Of a stretch of 9,408 nucleotides of DNA, positions 1 to 5,621 are shown piece by piece. The notes below the pieces were generated by a model. That model saw only the letters and a program-made list of their open reading frames with translations, ran no database searches and was not told the origin of the DNA. The stretch comes from Candidatus Izemoplasmatales bacterium (GTDB taxonomy: Bacteria > Bacillota_I > Bacilli_A > Izemoplasmatales > Hujiaoplasmataceae). The first letter of the stretch is position 1; every line of letters begins with the position of its first letter. The DNA lies in contig JAQVKB010000026.1 of assembly GCA_028694875.1 (NCBI GenBank), positions 1 to 9,408 on the forward strand, in the 5' to 3' direction. Position numbers and translations under genes: made by a program.

Positions 1-1264
1 CGATATTTCCTTTGATCGGAAGATTGCCAATGTTTAGGGTCGGATAGGACACACCAGAAAAATCCCATGTGTCATCAAAGTTAGGAATACTAGTCAATGT
101 CCTAAGTTCAAAGGTTGTTACCGAGTTATGATACAGAGGGTTATCTTCGAACTTTGCAACTGCAGATTCAAATCCCAAATCATTTACGTAGTAAACGTTG
201 CGTGCATCGGAATCTGAATTTGCCTTCCCTAAAACACCACCGATGACGTCATCCAATTCCTCTGTTCCATAGGTAATGATTGGTGAGACCGCGAGCACAT
301 TCAAGACATAACCTGAAGATACATAGCCCACAGCACCACCCAAATAGGTGATATTAGACAAGTCGGATACTATTGTACCCATCGACAGACTTTGCGAAAT
401 CGACTCGTCTGCAAGTGAACCGACGAGTCCTCCTGCATAAAATCCTATATTATTATCGTATTGTTCGACATTGCAATAGAGATCAACATCGCTCAACGCG
501 TGAGTCATCGATCCAGTAAGGTATCCTACAATGCCACCTACTGCATGGGCGTATTTATCATGAAGTAAGGTATCTCCACCACCAATATGAATTTCGCCCG
601 ATGAGCGCAGTCGATCTACTTCTCCACCGACGATCGAACCCGCAATTCCGCCTGCATTCACATCGTAATCCGAAGATATGACATCGAGAAAAATATCAGA
701 AGTCAAATTGGTGAAATTCGTTCCTTTTCCAACGATTCCTCCAACTCGTCCATCTCGTGCAATCACGGAAATGAAGCCTGAAACAAAAACGTTGGTAAGG
801 ATTGAGTTGGGATCCTTCTCTCCAACCAACATACCTACAGTTGCTTCACCTGCATAGGAAACGAGTAGCTCTGCATCCTCAATTCGAATATCATCAATGG
901 AACTGCCTTTTGCCATTTCAGAAAAGAGACCCATATTTCCAACTTTTTCTCCTGCGGCCGATGTCCATTCATCGATAATGATTTTGAGATTCGTTATGGA
1001 TTTACCATTTCCATCGAGATGTCCATAGAATATGCCTAGAGGAGCGCTCAATGGTTCTCCAACGAATTCGATATCCTGTGCGAGTTTATAATATTTTGGA
1101 GTGGAATTTGTGACTTTTTGAAACTCCTCCCAATTGGAAATGATATATGGAGATTCTTCGGTACCCCTGCCTTCCGAAAAATCCTTATCAGGAATCAATG
1201 AACAAGAAACTGAAAATATCGAAAGAAACAAAATCAAGAAAAAGATCCGCCATGCTTTATTCAT
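1..1264 (-). CDS. GLUG-repeat surface lipoprotein (3' end cut by window)
   Basis: The frame opens at ATG 1264 and stays open for 421 codons to the window edge. Residues 1-21 form a lipoprotein signal: Lys3 and Arg6, a hydrophobic core, and a lipobox ending Ser-Val-Ser-Cys21, so the mature protein is probably lipid-anchored outside the membrane. Residues 36-95 match the usual lead-in of such proteins (SPYIIS, then YKLAQDIEF, then GHLDGNGKSITNL). About eight GLUG-type units of roughly 20-25 residues follow, each with a hydrophobic-G-G-hydrophobic-hydrophobic-G core, near residues 110, 143, 174, 204, 242, 277, 308 and 341. GLUG repeats are known from secreted and adhesin-like proteins and probably form a beta-helix. 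Its start overlaps the stop of the upstream paralogue by 8 nt in another frame, with only a weak GGCGG-like ribosome site, so translation is probably coupled. Residues 395-412 resemble the C-terminal motif of the paralogue, so probably only a few dozen residues are missing. The ligand is unknown. Confidence 0.88.
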   Translation of the reverse strand, partial: MNKAWRIFFLILFLSIFSVSCSLIPDKDFSEGRGTEESPYIISNWEEFQKVTNSTPKYYKLAQDIEFVGEPLSAPLGIFYGHLDGNGKSITNLKIIIDEWTSAAGEKVGNMGLFSEMAKGSSIDDIRIEDAELLVSYAGEATVGMLVGEKDPNSILTNVFVSGFISVIARDGRVGGIVGKGTNFTNLTSDIFLDVISSDYDVNAGGIAGSIVGGEVDRLRSSGEIHIGGGDTLLHDKYAHAVGGIVGYLTGSMTHALSDVDLYCNVEQYDNNIGFYAGGLVGSLADESISQSLSMGTIVSDLSNITYLGGAVGYVSSGYVLNVLAVSPIITYGTEELDDVIGGVLGKANSDSDARNVYYVNDLGFESAVAKFEDNPLYHNSVTTFELRTLTSIPNFDDTWDFSGVSYPTLNIGNLPIKGNI

Positions 1265-2633
1265 TTTCTACAACCGCCAATCGGAGCGTGCATACATCAT
1301 CGCAAACCCAGTATTCTTGGTTCAAAATCAACTGAGGATATTCTCCATCAATCATCAGCCATAGTTCTTCTGAAAAGCCGAATTCATTTTCAAACATGGA
1401 ACGAAATGCAAGTGATTGAGGAATTTTGAGATTGCGGCCAACGAAAGAAACATCCCCAAAAATAGCCGTTTCCTCGCCAAGGTCTTTGAAATAGACAGAA
1501 TCATGAACCCTCGAAGATTGCCCTTGACCAATGATTCCCCCAAATCCATAAAGTTGTTCGAAGGTGAACAGCGTTCGAGTCAATGAAATATTCCCAGAGG
1601 AAATCGCATGCGTCAAAGCACCATTGTTATAGCCAATAACTCCTCCTGATGCTGTGAGCCAACACCCAAATGCATGAACCTTGCTTTCCACTGATATCAC
1701 ATCAGAAACGACTCCAGTTTGAGTGTTCCATCCGACAACTCCTCCTGAGACTGCGATGCCATCATACCCACTTGTATTTTTCGCAGAATACGAGTCAATT
1801 TCTACGCTTGTGGAAGCTTTTGATACTACTTCCTTGTTCACTCCTACGACCCCACCAACATAAGCATAATTTTCCGAGGAATCCGCATTTACATCAATTA
1901 CCCCTTCATATCGAACATCTTGAATCAGTCCCTTGTTTTCCCCAACAATGCCACCGACATGATAGATATAGTGTGAATATTGCGACAGGGATTTGTAGCT
2001 TAAATCCATGTTCACATACACATTTGAAATCAAACTTTCGTTGATACCCACCAACGCTCCTAAAGCATATACTGGAATGTTTTTATGAGAAGATATGTCA
2101 TAATTAGTCTGACCTTCAAGGACGATGTTTTGAATAACAGAGTCCCTACTTACCTTTGCTAGGATACCAAAATCGCCGTGAAACCCATCTAACTGCCAAT
2201 GATACTCCACGGCCAAAGTGGTATCCACATTCCAATTTAATCGAAGATTTTTAATGACAGCACCTTCTAGTGACAAAAACAGTGGATCACCATCGTCTCC
2301 CGAATAAGTCAAAAGGTGTCCATTTCCATCTAGTGTCCCTGCAAAAATAGTCACCGGTTCAATTCCAAAAGTATATAATCCATTTTCATATCGAATCGCG
2401 TCTGTAGAGAAATCTATGTCATCAGTCAATTGATAATTCGCCGTTGGACATGCCTCGAGGGCTAGAAAGTCCGAGGATTTTGAAATAAGATATGGAGCAA
2501 CTGGTGTGCCATCTCCTGATAATGTAATAGGATTACAAGTAACTCGCGCTGTCGTTGTCGTTCTCGTCGTACATCCCCAAAGAAAAACCATGAATACCGC
2601 CATCAACAATAACATACTTTTTCGAACCACCAA
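1257..2633 (-). CDS. GLUG-repeat surface lipoprotein
   Basis: The product is 458 residues when read from TTG 2633; GTG 2630 is an equally plausible start. The N-terminus has Arg4 and Lys5, a hydrophobic stretch, and the lipobox Leu-Trp-Gly-Cys21, followed by a threonine-rich linker (residues 22-29). The mature protein should therefore be a lipid-anchored surface protein. Residues 40-135 are the non-repeat lead-in, with GDGTPVAPYLIS, YQLTDDIDF and AGTLDGNGH. Seven GLUG-type units follow near residues 154, 191, 226, 259, 296, 329 and 364, with cores such as VGGIVGENKG and SGGVIGYNNG. The C-terminus has the pattern W-x3-DGEYPQL, then a CDDVC pair (Cys444 and Cys448). It is a clear paralogue of the downstream gene, which overlaps it by 8 nt. 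It is probably the first gene of its transcript, since a terminator and promoters lie upstream. The binding partner cannot be deduced; a structural or adhesive role is inferred. Confidence 0.9.
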   Translation of the reverse strand: MVVRKSMLLLMAVFMVFLWGCTTRTTTTARVTCNPITLSGDGTPVAPYLISKSSDFLALEACPTANYQLTDDIDFSTDAIRYENGLYTFGIEPVTIFAGTLDGNGHLLTYSGDDGDPLFLSLEGAVIKNLRLNWNVDTTLAVEYHWQLDGFHGDFGILAKVSRDSVIQNIVLEGQTNYDISSHKNIPVYALGALVGINESLISNVYVNMDLSYKSLSQYSHYIYHVGGIVGENKGLIQDVRYEGVIDVNADSSENYAYVGGVVGVNKEVVSKASTSVEIDSYSAKNTSGYDGIAVSGGVVGWNTQTGVVSDVISVESKVHAFGCWLTASGGVIGYNNGALTHAISSGNISLTRTLFTFEQLYGFGGIIGQGQSSRVHDSVYFKDLGEETAIFGDVSFVGRNLKIPQSLAFRSMFENEFGFSEELWLMIDGEYPQLILNQEYWVCDDVCTLRLAVVENE

Positions 2634-2638
2634 ATCTT

Positions 2639-2645
2639 CCCCCCT
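2639..2645 (-). promoter_or_regulatory. Ribosome binding site for the first GLUG lipoprotein, non-ATG start
   Basis: On the minus strand the site reads AGGGGGG, a G-rich variant of AGGAGG. Its AGGGGG core lies 6 nt before TTG 2633 and 9 nt before GTG 2630. The first in-frame ATG (2615) is 24 nt away and would remove the two basic residues of the signal peptide, so a TTG or GTG start is preferred. Confidence 0.6.
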
Positions 2646-2658
2646 AATTGATTCATAA

Positions 2659-2686
2659 ATTTTATCATAACATGTTGCTGTTTCAA
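2659..2686 (-). promoter_or_regulatory. Candidate promoter proximal to the GLUG lipoprotein genes
   Basis: On the minus strand TTGAAA (2686-2681) and TAAAAT (2664-2659) are separated by 16 nt. Each differs from the sigma-70/sigma-A consensus at one position. Transcription would begin near 2652 and leave a leader of only about 20 nt with room for the ribosome site. The surrounding AT-richness makes chance matches possible. Confidence 0.45.
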
Positions 2687-2723
2687 TGAGCCTTTACTAA
2701 ATATAGCAGTACTTCCTAATATT

Positions 2724-2751
2724 ATTATTTCAATTTGGATACAAATGTCAA
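2724..2751 (-). promoter_or_regulatory. Candidate promoter distal to the GLUG lipoprotein genes
   Basis: A perfect TTGACA box (2751-2746) is followed after 16 nt by AATAAT (2729-2724), which matches the -10 consensus at five of six positions. The start point would be near 2717, giving a leader of about 85 nt. Its first base touches the 19-bp palindrome at 2751-2769, which suggests regulated use. This is the better of the two promoter candidates. Confidence 0.5.
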
Positions 2752-2769
2752 GATTATCTGTGATAATCT
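2751..2769. repeat. 19-bp palindrome abutting a -35 box (operator candidate)
   Basis: The sequence AGATTATCTGTGATAATCT has perfect 8-bp arms around a 3-nt centre. It sits immediately upstream of, and shares one base with, the TTGACA box of the distal promoter. No T-run follows it on either strand, so it is not a terminator. The position and symmetry fit a binding site for a dimeric regulator. The arms loosely recall Fur-family GATAAT elements, but the spacing is different, so no regulator is named. Confidence 0.5.
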
Positions 2770-2770
2770 A

Positions 2771-2802
2771 TATCATCTTGAAATCGAACTATAAAGATGA
2801 TA
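2771..2802. repeat. Inverted repeat with 9-bp arms next to the palindrome
   Basis: TATCATCTT (2771-2779) and AAGATGATA (2794-2802) are perfect 9-bp complementary arms around a 14-nt spacer. It begins one base beyond the 19-bp palindrome, upstream of both candidate promoters and downstream of the terminator. It has no T-run. It could be a second regulator site or a looser stem; the sequence alone does not decide. Confidence 0.4.
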
Positions 2803-2856
2803 CGAGTATTTCGCATCTACCGAAATATATTGATAATTGAATTTTCATTCGAAGTA

Positions 2857-2912
2857 TAAAAAACAAAAAAACCTCGAGTCTTGGCGAAGTTCGCAACAAC
2901 GACTTAAGGTTT
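2857..2912 (-). terminator. Rho-independent terminator of the transglutaminase/desulfoferrodoxin operon
   Basis: Read on the minus strand, AAACCTTAAGTC (2912-2901) pairs with GACTCGAGGTTT (2880-2869), with one G-T wobble and one A-C mismatch between the outer 6 bp and the next 4 bp. The 20-nt apical part can extend the stem through TTG/CAA and GCG/CGC pairs. A T-rich run of seven T, one G, then six T follows directly. It starts about 33 nt after the stop codon of the desulfoferrodoxin gene. Confidence 0.85.
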
Positions 2913-2945
2913 CAATGAAATCATATAAATACTGAATTGTTCGAA

Positions 2946-3305
2946 TTAAAATGTGCTCCACAATTCATGGACATTACAGTAGACATACGCATTCTTGATT
3001 TCTTCATCCTTGGCAAGGATAAAGTGACCGATGGCTTCCACTTGATCTTCAAGGTTCACTATCGAGAACCCACGATTGGTTTCCAAAAAAAGCGATAGAA
3101 TCCGATGCACTTCGAGCATCGGATGATTCACCGTAATCGTCACGAAATTCCCGATTTTGCGAATGATCGGTCGATGTTCATCTTCTTCAGGCGCTACTTG
3201 ACATGTCAGTTTTGACATCTCTTCTTCGCAACAAGTCATCTTGCTTTCCGTCTCAATCAACTTCAGCACCACTTGGTTGCAAACTTTACATCCATAGAAT
3301 TCCAT
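2946..3305 (-). CDS. dfx: Desulfoferrodoxin (two-iron superoxide reductase type)
   Basis: The 119-residue product has the length and motif order of desulfoferrodoxin, a cytoplasmic protein that reduces superoxide to hydrogen peroxide without making oxygen. The N-terminal rubredoxin-like centre I has Cys6, Cys9, Cys25 and Cys26. The C-terminal catalytic centre II keeps all five expected ligands: His44, His61 and His67 (in NHPMLEVH) plus Cys110 and His113 (in CNVHELW). The usual Glu-Lys pair before the first histidine is Asp42-Glu43 here, so the normally conserved lysine that attracts superoxide is replaced by an acidic residue. Some natural superoxide reductases without that lysine remain active, so function is likely but the kinetics may differ. 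The start ATG 3305 has AAAGGAG 8 nt upstream. The gene lies 18 bp after the preceding stop and just before the terminator, so it is probably co-transcribed with the membrane-protein genes. The electron donor is not encoded in the window. Confidence 0.93.
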   Translation of the reverse strand: MEFYGCKVCNQVVLKLIETESKMTCCEEEMSKLTCQVAPEEDEHRPIIRKIGNFVTITVNHPMLEVHRILSLFLETNRGFSIVNLEDQVEAIGHFILAKDEEIKNAYVYCNVHELWSTF

Positions 3306-3323
3306 GAGGAGTTCTCCTTTCCA

Positions 3324-3830
3324 TTAAAAGACCATATAGACCGTCAAAACAAAGATCAAAAGAAACGCGAGCGAAATCAAAAACGGAAAGGAAGATTGTG
3401 TGCGTTTGGACGCCACAATGCGCGCTTTTTGCCCTGTAGAAACGGCTTCTTCTGGATTACTCATTTCTTTTTCGATGGTGTCCAATTCTTGGACTTCCTG
3501 ATTCCGCTTTACCGAAAGAACAAGATATTGCATGGTCACGGTATCGGGAAGAAGACGGAACTTTTGAAAAGGGACAATCGATTGACCCGCCCCAAGGCGA
3601 AGGGATTGGAACGCATATTTCGTCTCCCGAATCACTTCAAACGCCACATTTCGTTCTTGAAGGAGGATTTCGACATTTCGAATCTCGTCATTCGTTGGAT
3701 TTTCGAGTTTCAGTATGGCAAAGTCTTCACCATTTTCTTGATCGTGATAAATCATGGCTTCGACACGGATCTCCGAGAAATCGCCCGAACATTCCAAAGG
3801 ATGATTATATTTCAGAAGATATTTGTTCAT
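3324..3830 (-). CDS. Small membrane protein with C-terminal anchor, unknown function
   Basis: The 168-residue product has no N-terminal signal peptide. Residues 1-108 look beta-rich, with alternating hydrophobic strands (AILKLEN, NVEILLQER, MQYLVLSV). A charged linker (109-147) leads to one strongly hydrophobic helix (148-168) that ends exactly at the C-terminus, so it is probably a tail-anchored protein with its domain in the cytoplasm. Its start lies inside the upstream gene, overlapping it by 26 nt in another frame. ATG 3830 is supported by GGAGG 9 nt upstream (3844-3840). Residues 91-108 follow the same hydrophobic pattern as residues 126-141 of the upstream neighbour, so the two may share a domain type. 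I do not recognise a named family. The tight packing suggests it works with the two preceding membrane proteins. Confidence 0.85.
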   Translation of the reverse strand: MNKYLLKYNHPLECSGDFSEIRVEAMIYHDQENGEDFAILKLENPTNDEIRNVEILLQERNVAFEVIRETKYAFQSLRLGAGQSIVPFQKFRLLPDTVTMQYLVLSVKRNQEVQELDTIEKEMSNPEEAVSTGQKARIVASKRTQSSFPFLISLAFLLIFVLTVYMVF

Positions 3831-4524
3831 ACACGGTTTCCTCCGTTCGGTTGAGTGACTTGGCCCACAAGCGAATCAAATGGTGATGGGCGAAACTAAG
3901 GAGAAACATCAAGACGATGGCCGCAAGGAATTCGACAATATAAAAATAACGGGACGAGGCATTGCCAAACAAAGACATGATGAAATAAGTAATCGGGTAG
4001 ATGAGCAGAAAAAGCCAAAAGGAAATTCGTTTGCTCACTTTGCTATAGACGTCCAAACGTTTCTCGAGATAGGCGCTTTGACGTTCTTCTCGGGCTTGAA
4101 GATTCACGATGTCCACATTCACATAACGTGTATGCATGGGTAAATCAATGGTCTCTGTTGGTTTGAACAAGGAGGAATTCTCCAAAGAAATCACATTGAG
4201 TAATTTCCCATCGGGATTGTAGCTTCGAATTTCCACCACGTCTTCGGGACTCGGTGTTCCCACGAAATGACAAAGCAAGGATGGCCGCTTCTTTTTTGTG
4301 AGCATCATATACCGATCGATGATGGAACTGGAACGCTCATTTCGATTCGCAAAGAGCTTGCACCAATAGCCCTTGATTTGTTTTTCTTCCAACAAAGGAT
4401 TGCGCACAAACGTCGGCTCTTCTAGCCCTTTTTCCAGCGTCGCAAGCATCCTTCGAATGCGTTTGATTCCCATGATCAAGACAATCGGGGCGACAATGAT
4501 CAGAAGATAAAAGATATAATCCAT
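3805..4524 (-). CDS. Three-helix membrane protein with beta-rich domain, unknown function
   Basis: The 239-residue product starts with a hydrophobic helix (about 4-20) followed by a basic stretch (KRIRR), which by the positive-inside rule places the next segment in the cytoplasm. Residues 50-145 form a soluble, probably beta-rich region containing SLLCHFVGT, EIRSYNPDG and TIDLPMHTRYVNVDIVNL. Two further helices (about 168-187 and 193-213) are joined by a short loop, and the second is followed by AHHHLIRLW. The C-terminal tail (about 215-239) is charged. ATG 4524 follows the upstream TAA after a single base, and GAGGAG lies 7 nt before the start, inside the end of the upstream gene. The 3' end overlaps the downstream gene by 26 nt. 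No named family is recognised. The histidine cluster is noted but no metal site can be claimed. Confidence 0.86.
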   Translation of the reverse strand: MDYIFYLLIIVAPIVLIMGIKRIRRMLATLEKGLEEPTFVRNPLLEEKQIKGYWCKLFANRNERSSSIIDRYMMLTKKKRPSLLCHFVGTPSPEDVVEIRSYNPDGKLLNVISLENSSLFKPTETIDLPMHTRYVNVDIVNLQAREERQSAYLEKRLDVYSKVSKRISFWLFLLIYPITYFIMSLFGNASSRYFYIVEFLAAIVLMFLLSFAHHHLIRLWAKSLNRTEETVYEQISSEI

Positions 4525-4525
4525 C

Positions 4526-5590
4526 TTACTTCTCCTCTTCTAAAATAATCTCTTCCTGTACGAATGGATCTTCCACCACCGGTTCCGGCACAAAATTCAC
4601 TTCGACCGGTTTGAAGATCTCTTCTACGGGTTGGATGGTTTCTTCCATCGGTGGAATTGCTTCTTCCGTGGATAAAGCCTCTTCCGAAGTCTCCAGTTCG
4701 ACGACTTCCGCCACATCGCTTTTTGGAACCACATTGAAGAAATCGAGAAGCATTTCTGCCGCTGTCGACATTTTCACTTCGGGGTCGGCTGCTTGCGCTT
4801 CCAACTCCAACGAAAAATCGTAGTCTTTCTTCAAATCTTCAAACAACAAATTCGTCGCGACTTTGTACGCCAGCACATTGCGTGCGTAAATCAGAAGGAA
4901 GAAAAAGACAATCGCAAACGTATCGAGAATGATCCAATGTGGCCAAAACTCCATGAAATATGACCAGTAGATAATTCCTGCTCCCACCACCCCGAAAGGG
5001 AGGGTGAAACCAAAATATCTCGTCAAGAGATGAAGGAGTGGTTGTCTTCCTCCCGATGAGATAAACTTCGAGGTCTTTTGAAAGACTTGGTTGAGCGTCA
5101 TTTCCGGTTCGCTATTGAGCAAATAGATCGCCGGTGCGATAAACAAATGACGCCAAAGGAAAAACACGAGAAACATCGCGCCACATAACACATCAAAAAC
5201 TGCCGTCAAGTAATAAAATGGGAATCGATACCGAACGTCCGCCGCCATCCCAAACTGAATGAGACCGAAGGAAATGGCACCTAAGATTAGAACCATGACC
5301 AACGTCAGTGCCACATTGTAAAGTGCAAACTGACTCATGGCTTTGCTTCGAGGGGTGTCTGTTTCGTCTTCAAAGGCATGAACGAAGCCGAGTTCCCCCG
5401 TATCTTGGATGGATTTCACCATCTTGTATTCGCTTTGGCTAAAGAACGGAAAACTGAAAAAGAACAATTTCCCGAACAACGTACCGAAATGAAGGATGAG
5501 AAACTTGAAATACGACTTCAGTCCTTTGCCAAAGTAGTTTTTGATACGCTTTCGACTCAAATCTGAATAGGCTGATGCTTTGTAAATCAT
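4526..5590 (-). CDS. Multipass membrane protein with acidic proline-heptad tail, unknown function
   Basis: From ATG 5590 the product is 354 residues. An ATG at 5596 is in frame but only 2 nt from the GGAGG ribosome site, whereas ATG 5590 is 8 nt away, so 5590 is chosen. The N-terminus is basic. A hydrophobic segment around residues 30-50 (containing GKLFFFSFPFF) may be membrane-associated. Clear membrane helices lie near 87-113, 125-158 (long, perhaps bent), 194-213 and 219-243. Residues 270-354 form a soluble tail that is strongly acidic from about 298. Inside it, residues 311-345 form five consecutive 7-residue units, each with proline at the fourth position. Basic residues after the last helix suggest that the tail is cytoplasmic. 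The gene lies 31 bp after the repeat/transglutaminase gene and 1 bp before the next gene, so these proteins probably act together. I recognise no family. A scaffold, or a role in export or assembly of the upstream surface protein, is speculation. Confidence 0.86.
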   Translation of the reverse strand: MIYKASAYSDLSRKRIKNYFGKGLKSYFKFLILHFGTLFGKLFFFSFPFFSQSEYKMVKSIQDTGELGFVHAFEDETDTPRSKAMSQFALYNVALTLVMVLILGAISFGLIQFGMAADVRYRFPFYYLTAVFDVLCGAMFLVFFLWRHLFIAPAIYLLNSEPEMTLNQVFQKTSKFISSGGRQPLLHLLTRYFGFTLPFGVVGAGIIYWSYFMEFWPHWIILDTFAIVFFFLLIYARNVLAYKVATNLLFEDLKKDYDFSLELEAQAADPEVKMSTAAEMLLDFFNVVPKSDVAEVVELETSEEALSTEEAIPPMEETIQPVEEIFKPVEVNFVPEPVVEDPFVQEEIILEEEK

Positions 5591-5596
5591 AAACAT

Positions 5597-5605
5597 GTCC
5601 TCCTT
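5597..5605 (-). promoter_or_regulatory. Ribosome binding site that decides the start of the multipass membrane protein
   Basis: The minus strand reads AAGGAGGAC directly before ATG 5596. GGAGG (5603-5599) is 2 nt from that ATG, too close for normal initiation, and 8 nt from the in-frame ATG at 5590, which is optimal. The start is therefore placed at 5590. Confidence 0.75.
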
Positions 5606-5621
5606 GGTGGATGCGCTATTT

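Noticed and set aside
1257..1264. A frameshift splitting one long GLUG protein into two genes
   Set aside because: The downstream frame begins with its own ATG and a complete lipoprotein signal peptide and repeats the lead-in domain, so these are two separate genes.
1670..2044. A 124-codon plus-strand open frame rich in His, Leu and Cys
   Set aside because: It is antisense to the GLUG-repeat gene; its odd composition is explained by the complement of Gly/Val/Asn-rich repeats.
2771..2802. The 9-bp inverted repeat as a second terminator
   Set aside because: No run of T follows the stem on either strand, and a convincing terminator already lies upstream at 2857-2912.
2634..2945. A small gene or RNA gene in the intergenic stretch
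   Set aside because: No open frame with a ribosome site and no tRNA-like or known riboswitch fold could be seen; the stretch is accounted for by the terminator, inverted repeats and promoters.
3273..3854. A 193-codon open frame on the plus strand
   Set aside because: It lies opposite the 168-residue membrane protein and the start of the desulfoferrodoxin gene, both of which have good ribosome sites and sensible composition. Its own translation has no recognisable motif and no upstream ribosome site.
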